Shown: positions 15,352 to 24,607, counted from the stretch's first letter. The stretch: DNA of 64,000 bases from Bacillus sp. FJAT-26390 (GCF_001682865.1 NZ_MAQX01000003.1:1-64000), one strand, 5' to 3'. Numbers and translations: made by a program. Notes: generated from the sequence alone by a model not told the origin.

Positions 15352-16170
15352 TTACGACTGTTGAATGTCGAGAAAATCATACGATTGTAAGCGGACATAT
15401 TCAGGGTAACGCAATTTCACAGCCTCAAAGAAATAGGGGAGCAGGCCGGTGTCAAATAAGAAGTAAGGACTGTAATTTTGAGTACGATCATGACCATTCA
15501 GTTCATCACCGCTATAGCCGTTGTATAAATTGAAAGCGAGTCGCGTTAACTTGATAGAGGTGCTTGTTTGCCAGCTTTCGCTCATGGCGCTAAGTCGAAT
15601 AGAGTGGATGCCTTCAATACTAATCCTTGGGTTAATTCGTTTTTTTACTTTAACTATAATTTTTAATAGCTGTGTAAGGCCGGTGGCTGACCAAAGTTGC
15701 GGGTTGACAGGGATTAACACTGAATCACTGGCGGCAAGAGCGTTTATGGTCAGTAGACCGAGTGATGGGTTCGTATCAATAATGATGTAGTCGTATTTAT
15801 ATTTCATTGGCTCTAATAAAGAGATCAGTGTTTTCTCGCCGCCCATCTCATCCCGTAAATTGATCTCTGCGACTGACAACTCTATATTGCTCGGAATTAA
15901 GTCAATATTCCCTCTTGAGTGAATGTACTCCGCGGCATCTGGTAACTGTTCATCAAGCATGATCGCATTCATAATATTGAACATAGAGAATTTGATCTGA
16001 TCCGGCTGCTCAATACCGAAGCACATGGACAGATTGCCTTGAGGGTCGAAATCGACCAGTAATACTTTTTTTCCTTCATTAGATAGGGCGAAAGCTAAAT
16101 TGTAGGCAGTAGTTGTTTTTCCTGTTCCACCTTTTTGATTTGCAATGGTGATGACGGTCGTTTTGGACAT
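15352..16170 (-). CDS. ParA/Soj N-terminal domain fused to a DUF6075-like tail
   Basis: Residues 1-189 are a ParA-type ATPase: deviant Walker A KGGTGKTTT (14-22), DFDPQGN and IIIDTNPSLG. Normal ParA continues with a switch and C-terminal helices. Here the text after SIEGI becomes SESWQTSTSIKLTRLAFNLYNGY, then SPYFLFDTGLLPYFFEAVKLRYPEY. That resembles the C-terminal part of the mobile-element family DUF6075 (tentative, from memory). The ATG abuts an IS110 fragment and has no ribosome binding site. I read this as a chimeric product of deletion between two plasmid-type genes, probably non-functional. Confidence 0.65.
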   Translation of the reverse strand: MSKTTVITIANQKGGTGKTTTAYNLAFALSNEGKKVLLVDFDPQGNLSMCFGIEQPDQIKFSMFNIMNAIMLDEQLPDAAEYIHSRGNIDLIPSNIELSVAEINLRDEMGGEKTLISLLEPMKYKYDYIIIDTNPSLGLLTINALAASDSVLIPVNPQLWSATGLTQLLKIIVKVKKRINPRISIEGIHSIRLSAMSESWQTSTSIKLTRLAFNLYNGYSGDELNGHDRTQNYSPYFLFDTGLLPYFFEAVKLRYPEYVRLQSYDFLDIQQS

Positions 16171-17393
16171 ATTGAGCCGCGTTTGGTGATTTTATTTCGG
16201 GTTGCTGTAAATTTGCCAGAAGAAAAGACACTTGGATCAATCCCAGCAAACGCAACCAGCTTCTTATGATCGAACCGATCGATTTCTCCGATCTCAGCTA
16301 AAATTGTCGCAGCAATTTTGGTGCCAATGCCGGGTATCAATAATTGGATTAAATCATACTCCAGTAATTCTTCAGCCAGGGTCTCTATCGATTTATCAAG
16401 TTTCGTTAGGTGTTCCTGGTACTGAAGAAGTAAATTAATGAACAGCTCTAATGAGATTAAATGACTCGGAAATGCAGTCTCCCTGAAGGGATTTCACTGT
16501 GCTGCAGCCATTAGTTTCTGTGCCCGTTCAAGCGACCATCGGTTCGAGGCGACATCCCTAACAAGGCGTCGTAGTTCGCCTTAACGATTTCCTCGGACAT
16601 CGCTAGCACGGATTGAGACGTTGGATACTGAGCCAGGAAACGAAGCGACACCTTAGAATATAGATCACCAAACACGACGTGATACTCTGGAAAGACTTGA
16701 TCCAGTACCGCTTGAAACTGCTACTTTGCATGGACATACATTTCAGTCAATGACTCATGTTGCCGTGTCAGGTAACGCAGATTCATCAGATGCTGACCCC
16801 GTTTTTTGTAAGGCTCCAGCTCTTCTTTGTAGAACAATTCCCCCAGCTGGTAAGCGTCAGCAACATCCGTTTTCACCTTACGTATTCATCTTTTTCGCTT
16901 GGTGTGAAATTAACGGATTGATAACGATATACAGATATTGATGCTTATCTAGAAACTGAATCTATGATAATGGCCCGTTGCTTCTAACACAATGGCAGGA
17001 CACTGTCCGGCAAAGGACTCCACGTTCTGAGCAAAGCGGAGGAAGAAAGCTAATCCCTCAAGATTGTGCTCAAATCGAAAGGTCTTTCCGTAGGCCGTTC
17101 CTCGATCTGAAAAAGCTTGTGCATGACTTTCCCCTTTAAATACATCTCCGATATTATATTCGCCGGCAACCCCTAACCTTCTTGTCGTCCACATTATCGC
17201 ATGTGATTCGGATCATGGTCCCAACCAGCCTAATCATGGTTTAACAAGTAGGGGGGATGAACTTTATAGCTCTCGGGATCTAACTCCCACGGGCAGAAAC
17301 GTTCGATCCCCCGTTACCGCTATCTTACGACTACACAAAAATGAGGTCTACCAGAAAGATCTGGTGACCTCATAATACGAACGGGCAGGATAG
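16171..17393 (-). pseudogene. decayed IS110 element (second subtype)
   Basis: Transposase pieces in several frames include the N-terminus (ESHAQAFSDRGTAYGKTFRFEH, IVLEATGHYH; 16949-17140). A C-terminal piece, MIPGIGTKIAATILAEIGEIDRF then ITKRGS, stops exactly where the ParA ATG begins. The start MNPVIGLD has been deleted (compare 44066-44108). The non-coding upstream end (about 17160-17393) keeps the hairpin ATGAGGTC...GACCTCAT and ends at GATAG like the copy at 44360. Multiple frameshifts make it inactive. Confidence 0.85.
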
Positions 17394-17655
17394 CGTGCCC
17401 ATATCTTGATTTTTAGCTAAAGGAATCTATAGAATAATTCGGTAATATTAGTTTAATTTAGGGATTGAGTAGAGCCTTAATCTAATGGAGTGAGCATAGT
17501 TGCTATGTCTCTCAAAACAAAATCCCGTCCTATGAGAGGGTAGGCTTTTAGCAATATTTAGCATCTAGGCTTATGATAGGGTTTCCGATAGAAAAATACC
17601 ATTTAGGTTGGGACAGCACAAATAGAATTGTCCGAAAGTAAAATAACTTAATAAG

Positions 17656-19293
17656 TTACGCCATCTGAACTAAATTTTCGGTCAGGAGCTTTTGAATAAC
17701 TTCTTCCTTTGGCCTGACATAAATTGTTTTATGGGCTCCAAGTAACACCAATCCCATTGGGGCGCCTTTGGGCTTTTTAAGAGTCTTGACTTGACAATAA
17801 TTTACTTCGACCGAATCAGAGGCCTTGATTTGAGAAAAGTAAGCAGCCAGTAAGGCCCCATAATATAATGTTTCTTCATCAGGTGTTGCGGTATTTATAA
17901 CAACATGTGCTCCGTGATAACTTTTTACGTGCAGCCATAAATCCTCTTTCTTGGCATAATGGAAGGTTAGGTAATCATTCTGAATACTGTTCTTGCCTAC
18001 GAAGATTTTAATATCATGATCGAATTGAAATGTCATAATGTTAGGCTTCCTGTTCTGCTTTTTCTTCGTTGATTGGTTTTTCTTTGCTTTGAAATAGCCG
18101 TGTTTTTCAAGCTCCCTGCGGATTTCTAATACATCTATGCTATCAGCCTGTTCAAGCCGGGACTCAAGCCGAAAAAAATAATCTGATTCCAGTTTACAAA
18201 GCACAATTTGCTCCTTGAGTTTGGTATGAGCAATTTTTCCTTTGTGGTATTTTTCATAGTATTTTTGAGCATTTTGTTTTGCACTCAGTTTGGTGTCTAA
18301 CGGAATATGAAGCATTTCTCCTGTCATAAAATCCTTGAGATCGGCAGAAGCATCGTTGCGGGGCAGCAGATGATAGTATGTGTAAAGTAGATCCGCATAG
18401 GTACGATATTGTTCAAAATGCCCGACTTCAAGAACTGCTTGCTCCAATTTTGAAAGTTTTCGAGAGCGTTTAATTAATTCATTTCGTACCAATTGGAATA
18501 AACTCTCTGTTTGCTGACGAGTTTTCATTTTATAAAAGGCAATATCTACACCTTCCATAATTGGATAAAAACTCAATTTTCCCCTCAAGTGTGTTAGCGG
18601 AATGCAATGAAAATGGATACCCTGCTCTGTTTCCGACAAATAAAGCTTGTCGCTTCTATTTAGCTCATACATAATTTCGTAAAATGACTGCCCCTGTTGT
18701 ATGCGGTATTGAAATTCACGGCTTAACAGAGGTGAAAAACCATGAAATTGTGTTACAAGTGACTCTGATTCATTTATGGAAGACGGCTGAAAAGGATTCT
18801 GTTTTCCACTATAATCAAATGGAAGGTGATAATCGGCTTCAGGTGAGAGTGTCCGCGCACTGGCTTTGCAGAGCGATGTTTGTTTCATTGCACCAATAAT
18901 GTTATTCGCTTCATCGACAAGTATGATGTTTGCATCTTTGCCTAGTAGTTCAATGTAAAGTGAGAAGCGAACTGCCTCAACACTGATTTGAAAGCAGTAT
19001 ACTCGTTCAACACCGACCTGTTCCATACTTTGGATGACGCCAGCGCGTAGATGTTTTTCCAGTAATATCAAAAATTCAATTACCTGCTTCGATTCCGAAT
19101 AATTTTCTTCTGTGAAATTTATACGGTTATTTTGAGAATGAATGCTGATAATCAACCTAAGTTTACGCTCGTTTGATTGTCCATCCAGGAGAATCTCCGT
19201 ATCGGAAATCTGTAAGATCTTATTGATTGTCATCGGTAGATTAGTCTTGATTTCTTTATCAAGTTGATGCATTAGTAAACCGTCAAATGCCAT
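17656..19293 (-). CDS. rqcH-like: RqcH/NFACT-family paralog (ribosome quality control)
   Basis: 545 residues. NFACT-N domain from MAFDGLLMHQLDKEI, a coiled-coil middle (about 260-420), and an NFACT-R domain with DLWLHVKSYHGAHVVI and LKKPKGAPMGLV. RqcH binds obstructed 50S subunits with peptidyl-tRNA and directs alanine tailing. The Asp-Arg pair needed in Bacillus RqcH appears as Glu96-Arg97 (GVERVYCF), so this is a divergent paralog and not obviously the housekeeping copy. AAAGGCGGAATATTC precedes ATG 19293. It starts 45 bases after the stop of the decayed L4 gene, probably the same transcript behind a MDAIVN leader. I infer a role in drug-stalled ribosome rescue. Confidence 0.82.
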   Translation of the reverse strand: MAFDGLLMHQLDKEIKTNLPMTINKILQISDTEILLDGQSNERKLRLIISIHSQNNRINFTEENYSESKQVIEFLILLEKHLRAGVIQSMEQVGVERVYCFQISVEAVRFSLYIELLGKDANIILVDEANNIIGAMKQTSLCKASARTLSPEADYHLPFDYSGKQNPFQPSSINESESLVTQFHGFSPLLSREFQYRIQQGQSFYEIMYELNRSDKLYLSETEQGIHFHCIPLTHLRGKLSFYPIMEGVDIAFYKMKTRQQTESLFQLVRNELIKRSRKLSKLEQAVLEVGHFEQYRTYADLLYTYYHLLPRNDASADLKDFMTGEMLHIPLDTKLSAKQNAQKYYEKYHKGKIAHTKLKEQIVLCKLESDYFFRLESRLEQADSIDVLEIRRELEKHGYFKAKKNQSTKKKQNRKPNIMTFQFDHDIKIFVGKNSIQNDYLTFHYAKKEDLWLHVKSYHGAHVVINTATPDEETLYYGALLAAYFSQIKASDSVEVNYCQVKTLKKPKGAPMGLVLLGAHKTIYVRPKEEVIQKLLTENLVQMA

Positions 19294-19337
19294 GAATATT
19301 CCGCCTTTCATCAGAGATATTTACAATGGGTTGGAAA

Positions 19338-19550
19338 TTATGATCTTGTATACATTACTGTAATTATTGTGACAGCATCTTTTGCGATAATGAGCTTGTC
19401 ATCTCGTAGAATATCATACACATTCAGAATAATTGAAAATGCGGTTTCAACACCGGGAATATTGCTTGCGCTTTATTAACAATTTATCTGCTGCAGGTGT
19501 GACAATAAGCGCCTTCCTATCTGCACCTTTAATTGTTCTTCCAAATACTC
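19338..19550 (-). pseudogene. decayed second L4 paralog (C-terminal part)
   Basis: Reverse-strand frames read RTIKGADRKALIVTPAADKLL, then after a frameshift NIPGVETA, then ILNVYDILRDDKLIIAKDAV and TIITVMYTRS with a stop at 19338. This matches the C-terminal third of the L4 paralog at 3839-4459 (KKVLIVTPLLNN, NIPGVDTA, INVYTVLNCDKLIIAKDAV). The rRNA-binding and loop regions are missing. It lies between a MDAIVN leader (19738) and the RqcH paralog (19293), so the original order was leader-L4-RqcH. Confidence 0.85.
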
Positions 19551-19565
19551 TTTTAAAATGGGCGC

Positions 19566-19590
19566 AAAAAAAACGCCTGTACCGGCGCTT
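19566..19590 (-). terminator. short GC hairpin with T-run between leader and decayed L4
   Basis: In the RNA, AAGCGCC, loop GGTACA and GGCGTT are followed by eight T. It could be a transcription attenuator of the former leader-L4-RqcH unit. The stem is short, with one G-T pair. Confidence 0.45.
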
Positions 19591-19603
19591 TACATGTGTG
19601 ATT

Positions 19604-19738
19604 TCATTTCCTGAATACCGAATGAAATGTACTACATAAACAAAACCTATACATTGAAAGCCAAAAGTACGGTAGCAGATTATTCACATTTAGTGGAACA
19701 GCAAAACTTAAATATGACTTATTTACAATAGCATCCAT
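19604..19738 (-). CDS. leader ORF (MDAIVN...) of the decayed L4-RqcH cassette
   Basis: ATG 19738 follows AAAGGAGGTCAAAGTA. The first 19 bases (ATGGATGCTATTGTAAATA) are identical to the leader of the intact L4 paralog at 4582. After codon six the two diverge, and this frame runs on for 44 codons (KSYLSFAVPLN...), probably because an original short stop was lost. Its conservation at the start but not afterwards suggests that only the first codons and the ribosome binding site matter. Confidence 0.6.
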   Translation of the reverse strand: MDAIVNKSYLSFAVPLNVNNLLPYFWLSMYRFCLCSTFHSVFRK

Positions 19739-19828
19739 TACTTTGACCTCCTTTGCACATTGTAGATACAATATTTTCGGCCAGTCATACATTCCGTACA
19801 CTTAGAATATCAAATAACTTTGTAACTC

Positions 19829-19862
19829 ACTATACACAAAATGTCTCTGTATCGTTTTGTAT
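19829..19862 (-). promoter_or_regulatory. probable promoter region of the decayed L4 cassette
   Basis: TATAGT (19834-19829) is preceded by a block (ACAGAGACATTTTGTG) matching the region upstream of the intact L4 cassette at 4680-4659. The two cassettes therefore share promoter, leader and gene by descent. Confidence 0.5.
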
Positions 19863-19868
19863 AAACAA

Positions 19869-19911
19869 AATAAACCGAGGGAACGACTCTATGTTGTTCC
19901 TTCGGTTTATT
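19869..19911. terminator. 16-bp inverted repeat, probable terminator
   Basis: AATAAACCGAGGGAAC (19869-19884) and GTTCCTTCGGTTTATT (19896-19911) pair at 15 of 16 positions plus one wobble, with an 11-base loop. The minus strand continues TTTTGTTTATAC. It isolates the L4-RqcH cassette from sequence upstream of it. Confidence 0.7.
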
Positions 19912-19986
19912 CATCATTACCTCGTATTCAATTGTAAAACCTCGTAATTCCCAGTATTTTAAGAATTTTTACAACCAGATCCTTGT

Positions 19987-20249
19987 TGCTACGCACATGC
20001 AGTGAATCATGTTGGGAAAACATCAGCCGCTGCCGAACAAATGACAGCAATCTCGCAGGAGTTCATGAGTTCGCCGCTTCGCTGCAGGAGATCGATCACT
20101 TGGCGTATCTTTCTAATGATCTTGCGCAAAAAATTTCGTCCGCAACGACAGAGCAATTCGCCGCAACGACGGAGCTTTCGGCTTCGGCCGACTCGATGAA
20201 CCGGATTTCTGAGGAGATGCTCCTTCTGGTCAAGCAATTAAAGCTATAG
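19987..20249 (+). pseudogene. 3' remnant of a methyl-accepting chemotaxis protein
   Basis: VNHVGKTSAAAEQMTAISQEF, then a frameshift and EFAASLQEIDHLAYLSNDLAQKI, ending [21 protein letters not shown]. This is the extreme C-terminus of the same MCP family as 58796-60556 and 30726-32485. Everything upstream is gone. It lies before a histidine kinase-response regulator pair that is paralogous to the pair next to the intact MCP, so it marks a third copy of that module. Confidence 0.85.
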
Positions 20250-20672
20250 TCGAGAGGAAAATCTCATGTACCATTTTATATTAAGTGTGGGAGCCATTCT
20301 CATGGATCCCACTTAGCAATGTAGTGGATTCGGTTGGGAATATGGTGTCGTTCATGAATGATATAATAGACAAAAAGTGTGTATATTGTTTATAATTATG
20401 TTTGATTAATATTAACAGGGGCTTTAGTCGTCAGCGCATATGCGTTAAAGTTTCTGACCACCCTATCGCAGGGTTCAAGAAAGCAAAGGCGTATAAGATC
20501 GAGCCTCATATGGAGAAGGTATATGAATATCCATATAAGGCCATCGGAAACGGAATAATTATAAAGGACTATATATCTTCAAGGACAATTGACAACAATA
20601 GGAGCTAAATAATTTGAACTTAAATTAGACAGTAATCATGCGTAAATTATAATGGGAGGGGAAATAGAGATA
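20250..20672. other. about 420 bases with no recognised gene
   Basis: A 68-codon frame at 20402-20608 has no ribosome binding site and no recognisable family. The region should contain the promoter of the kinase gene, but I cannot pick out a clear one. Confidence 0.45.
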
Positions 20673-21896
20673 GTGCAACAAAAAACGGATAATTTACTTC
20701 GGAGTCCCCTCTTGTGGAAGCTTTTCTTTGGGTTAAAGCTCATTTTTGGTTTAATCATAGCAGGTATTTTTTATTTTGAAAATTCGAATATTGTATTTTG
20801 GGGCCTAAGTTTTGTTATCTTTTCAGTGGTAGCATTCTTTATTGTTTATCGGTTTTATGCCAAAATGAAAAAGCAAAATTTGCTTTTTCACCTTCTGATT
20901 TTAGATTTTTTGGTATCCGCATCGTATGGCTACGTTTTTATTGGCGGGGAAATTCCCAATTACCTGTTTGTTGGAATTACGGCATTAGCTATACTTATGT
21001 TTATAAAAAATACCCGCATACTTATACTCGCATGTGTTTTATTGATGTTATTCTTAGTTGTTACGATGGGTATTATTGACTGGTACTTGAATAAACGTCT
21101 CGATGAGGCCGGCTATTTTATAGCCTGCTCTTTTATTATTTTCGCATGCATCGTGACGGTTTTAATTAATTTCTACCAAAGGGCGCGCAGGGATACATTG
21201 CAACTGTATGCGCAATTAAAACAGTCCCATGTGCAATTGCAGGAAAATGCTCTCAAGGCGGAAGAGTGGGCGACAGCAAGAGAAAGAGTGCGAATCGCCA
21301 GAGAAATTCATGATACGGTAGGTCATAAACTGACGGCATTGTTGGTCCAAATGCAAGTGGCACGTAAGATAAGTACGATTGATCCAATACGCGGAGAACA
21401 GTCCTATTTGGAGTGCGAGGGATTAATTCGCTCATCTTTACAAGAAGTGCGATTATCGGTAAGGGCAATACGAGATGAACCTATTAAATCCACTTTTTTG
21501 AACGATAGCCTTGAAAAGCTGTCAGAGGAGTTTACCAAATATGCACAGGTCCATACTGATTTTAAAGTGGTTGGGATTCCCGTTGCCATTCCTAGCAATC
21601 TACAATTGACTGCTTACCGAATCGCCCAGGAATCGCTAACAAATGCTCAGAAACATGGAGATGCGAATCATGCTGAAATCTCGTTATCTTATTCTGACAA
21701 CGGCTTTTTTCTTTGCGTAAGCAATGACGGTAAAGTGCCTGACGAACTAAAACCTGGGTTTGGGTTAATCAGCTTGCAAGAACGAGTGAAGGAGTGGAAT
21801 GGAGAGGTGCATTTTAGGATGGATCCCATTAAGGGCTTCGCTGTTGAAGTCGAATTTCCATATTCTTTGATAGATGCGGAGCGTGAAATGAATTGA
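20673..21896 (+). CDS. NarL-type sensor histidine kinase
   Basis: About 407 residues. Five or six hydrophobic segments fill the first 175 residues, then a coiled coil, then ARERVRIAREIHDTVGHKLTALLVQM with the phospho-accepting His (HisKA_3). An ATPase domain follows, with AYRIAQESLTNAQKHG (N box) and GFGLISLQERV (G box). No large extracellular domain is present, so it senses within or near the membrane. GTG 20673 is preferred because GGGAGGGG lies upstream of it. It overlaps the response regulator gene by 4 bases and is clearly paralogous to the kinase at 61826-63049. Confidence 0.88.
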   Translation: MQQKTDNLLRSPLLWKLFFGLKLIFGLIIAGIFYFENSNIVFWGLSFVIFSVVAFFIVYRFYAKMKKQNLLFHLLILDFLVSASYGYVFIGGEIPNYLFVGITALAILMFIKNTRILILACVLLMLFLVVTMGIIDWYLNKRLDEAGYFIACSFIIFACIVTVLINFYQRARRDTLQLYAQLKQSHVQLQENALKAEEWATARERVRIAREIHDTVGHKLTALLVQMQVARKISTIDPIRGEQSYLECEGLIRSSLQEVRLSVRAIRDEPIKSTFLNDSLEKLSEEFTKYAQVHTDFKVVGIPVAIPSNLQLTAYRIAQESLTNAQKHGDANHAEISLSYSDNGFFLCVSNDGKVPDELKPGFGLISLQERVKEWNGEVHFRMDPIKGFAVEVEFPYSLIDAEREMN

Positions 21897-22555
21897 GGAT
21901 TCTTATCGTTGACGATCAACGGATTTTGAGAGACGGGCTTGCGAAGATCATCGGCATGGAACCTGGTATGGAAGTGATTGGAACTGCAGTGGATGGAAGA
22001 GATGCCTATTCCAAAGTGGTGGAATGGCGGCCGGATGTGGTGTTAATGGACATTCGAATGCCGGGAATGGATGGCGTCGAAGGATCAGAATTGATTCTCA
22101 AGAATTTTCCCAAGACAAAGATATTGATTCTGACCACTTTCGATGACGCGGAATTGATTATTCAGGTTTTGGAAAACGGCGTCCATGGGTATTTATTGAA
22201 AGATATGCCTGCGGAAGCGATCATAAGCGCTATTCAAACCATCTACAATGGTGGAACAGTACTGCAACACGATATGACTTCGATGCTGCTAAAAGAGTTA
22301 AAGAAAATGTCTGAAATGAATCCGGAGAAAACGCATACCTTAAGTTGTGATGAACCGGAAGGGTTTGGGTCACTGACCTTACGGGAGAAAGAGGTACTGG
22401 CTTTATTGGGACAAGGATTGAATAATAAAGAAATCGCAAGCTCGCTGTTTCTTACGGAAGGTACAGTGAAAAATCATGTCTCAAATCTCATCGCCAAGCT
22501 CGGTCTGCGCGACAGAACGCAAGCTGCTGTATTTTCGGTTCGGCATCTCATTTAA
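21893..22555 (+). CDS. NarL/FixJ-family response regulator
   Basis: 220 residues. Receiver domain with acidic pocket VDDQ, phospho-Asp in VLMDIRMPGMDG (about residue 53), Thr in LILTTFDD and Lys in YLLKDM. A LuxR-type helix-turn-helix follows (LTLREKEVLALLGQGLNNKEIASSLFLTEGTVKNHVSNLIAKL). The start is TTG 21893, overlapping the kinase stop (TTGA), so the pair is translationally coupled. A strong terminator follows. The targets are unknown; the exported hydrolase at 22809 is a possibility by position only. Confidence 0.9.
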   Translation: MRILIVDDQRILRDGLAKIIGMEPGMEVIGTAVDGRDAYSKVVEWRPDVVLMDIRMPGMDGVEGSELILKNFPKTKILILTTFDDAELIIQVLENGVHGYLLKDMPAEAIISAIQTIYNGGTVLQHDMTSMLLKELKKMSEMNPEKTHTLSCDEPEGFGSLTLREKEVLALLGQGLNNKEIASSLFLTEGTVKNHVSNLIAKLGLRDRTQAAVFSVRHLI

Positions 22556-22565
22556 ACATCATAAG

Positions 22566-22635
22566 GCATGACTTTTGGCAGGTGGCATGAAATTTTTCAT
22601 GCTTCAGTGATCAAAAGTCGTGCTTTTTCTTTTAT
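22566..22635 (+). terminator. terminator after the two-component operon
   Basis: GCATGACTTTTG (22566-22577) pairs with CAAAAGTCGTGC (22612-22623), enclosing a second hairpin GCATGAAA/TTTCATGC. It is followed by TTTTTCTTTT. Confidence 0.85.
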
Positions 22636-22808
22636 AAATACATGACGTCTCACAGGTTTGTATTCTTTGGCTTCTTGTTAGAATCAATGTATAAGAAAAA
22701 GGAGGTGGAAAGCTGACTTTAAATAAGAAAAGCTCGATGAGCACCGTCAATAAGATAACTTAGCAAGAAAATAGGAACTAAACATTCAAATTCAGGAGGA
22801 AAGAAATC

Positions 22809-23738
22809 ATGAAATTCATCAAGAGCAAAACCCTTTTAACCGCATCACTAGCAGCAGCAATCATCGTAACCGGGGTCGGTCTGGCAGGTAGCGCATCCAG
22901 ACCAAACGTTGCGAATGCAGCTACTCCAAATTATTCCAATGAAGTCGCTGACACTGGTAGTGGACATTATGTCACCGTTGAAAAAAACACGAGGTTGTAC
23001 GTTGAGGACGTAGGCAAAGGCAAACCGGTCATCTTTCTTCATGGTTGGCCGTTTAACCATGAGATGTTCGAATATCAACAAAATACGTTGCCTGCCAAGG
23101 GAATTCGGTTTATCGGAATCGACCTCAGAGGATTCGGCAAATCAGACCACACTTACAACGGCAATAACATGCAAACCTACGCGGATGATGTTCGTGCCGT
23201 AATTGAAAAACTCAATTTAAAAGACGCCACACTAGTAGGTTTCTCCATGGGATCAACCGTCGCAACCCAATATATGACCAAATATCATGACAACAGGGTT
23301 TCCAAATTAATTCTCACCGCTGCCCCCACGCCAAAATGGGGACTTCCGAAGGAAGTCATCGATGGCCTCGTAGCCAGTCTGATCCAGGACCGCCCTAAAA
23401 CACTTGCAGTCGGCGCAGACACTTTCGTAACGAAGCCTTCTACGGAGTATATGGCATGGCTTAGTCAGTTGGGACTCGAAGCGGATGCCCACACAACCAT
23501 CGAAAGCATTAAATCAGTGGCTGCCACGGATTTGACCGAAAAATTGAACCAAATCAAAGTGCCGACTCTTATTTTGCACGGCGTTCAAGATAAAACCGTT
23601 CCATTTGCAGTTGCGGAAGAATTGCATAAGGGAATCAATAACTCCAAGTTGGTGCCTTTCGAAAACAGCGGTCACGGGATTTTCTATGATGAAAAAGACA
23701 AATACAACGAACAGATCATTAATTTTGTCCGTCCATAA
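22809..23738 (+). CDS. exported alpha/beta hydrolase (haloperoxidase/esterase-like)
   Basis: 309 residues. A Sec signal peptide occupies about the first 37 (KSKTLLTASLAAAIIVTGVGLA, cleavage near VANA-AT). The mature part has HGWPFNHEM (oxyanion region), nucleophile GFSMGS, acid in HGVQDKTVP and His in NSGHGIF. These complete the Ser-Asp-His triad. Homologs are esterases and non-heme haloperoxidase-like enzymes; the substrate is unknown. AGGAGGAAAGAAATC supports ATG 22809. It is transcribed after the terminator of the two-component operon, so it is probably independent. Confidence 0.87.
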   Translation: MKFIKSKTLLTASLAAAIIVTGVGLAGSASRPNVANAATPNYSNEVADTGSGHYVTVEKNTRLYVEDVGKGKPVIFLHGWPFNHEMFEYQQNTLPAKGIRFIGIDLRGFGKSDHTYNGNNMQTYADDVRAVIEKLNLKDATLVGFSMGSTVATQYMTKYHDNRVSKLILTAAPTPKWGLPKEVIDGLVASLIQDRPKTLAVGADTFVTKPSTEYMAWLSQLGLEADAHTTIESIKSVAATDLTEKLNQIKVPTLILHGVQDKTVPFAVAEELHKGINNSKLVPFENSGHGIFYDEKDKYNEQIINFVRP

Positions 23739-23989
23739 CGGCTTTTATATAGAATAGGCGCTGACGTAAAAGTAAGTTCTAGAACTTGGCGGCGCTAGGG
23801 TTGCCACTCGTGCTCCGCCATATATAATCTTGGTACACTGCTGCCTACTTAACAAAGCTGAAGGCACTGAATTAATAAACAACGTAGAAATCGACTTCGA
23901 GGGAGTCTATCGATGCCAATATCGAAGTAGTTATGATCGTTGAGGTTAATTAGTGGACATAATCAATTCTTTGGGGTGGGGATATCTAA

Positions 23990-24454
23990 ATGAAGAATAG
24001 TGCAAAGCAAAGTTTCAATAATGAATTTAACAAAGCAGAAAAGTTGAAGGCACTGACCAAAATTCAGTATTACGTAACTCAGAATAAAGCGGACGAGTCG
24101 CCTTTTCAAAACGAATATTGGGATAACGAAGAAGAGGGGATCTACGTAGATATTGTTTCGGGTGAGCCGTTGTTTAGCTCTAAGGACAAATATGATGCAG
24201 GTACAGGTTGGCCAAGTTTTACAAAGCCTTTGAATCCCAAAAATGTTAAACTAAAACGCAATTTTTTTTGGGGGATTGAAGTCAGAAGCCGTGATGCTGA
24301 TTCCTTTCTAGGCAACGTGTTCAAGGATGGACCTCAACCAATGGGACTGCGATTTTGCATGAACTCTGCAGCCATGGATTTTGTTCCGAAAGTTGATCTT
24401 GTAAAAAGAGGTTATGGAGCTTATGCCACGCAATTTAACAAGCAGAAACTTTGA
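23990..24454 (+). CDS. msrB: peptide-methionine (R)-S-oxide reductase
   Basis: 154 residues. It matches the MsrB domain: [72 protein letters not shown]. The catalytic Cys is in RFCMNSA. The usual DSHLGHVF reads DSFLGNVF, so both His residues of that motif are replaced, and the zinc CxxC pairs of many MsrBs are absent. It repairs oxidised methionine in proteins. GGGGTGGGGATATCTAA precedes ATG 23990. It may pair functionally with the DoxX gene downstream, but no operon is evident. Confidence 0.9.
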   Translation: MKNSAKQSFNNEFNKAEKLKALTKIQYYVTQNKADESPFQNEYWDNEEEGIYVDIVSGEPLFSSKDKYDAGTGWPSFTKPLNPKNVKLKRNFFWGIEVRSRDADSFLGNVFKDGPQPMGLRFCMNSAAMDFVPKVDLVKRGYGAYATQFNKQKL

Positions 24455-24607
24455 TATCACTATTAATTTATGCAAATATTATTTAACTTAGGCGAAATCG
24501 CCGATCCGATGACGATGTCTTTCGTCCCAAAACGAGCTTGTTCGCGCTGAATGCGCTATCGAAGCGGCATAGAGTACAAGAAAAACGGAAAACGAGGAGC
24601 AGTTAAA

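Noticed and set aside
20402..20608. 68-codon frame between the MCP remnant and the kinase gene
   Set aside because: No ribosome binding site and no recognisable domain. Probably chance.
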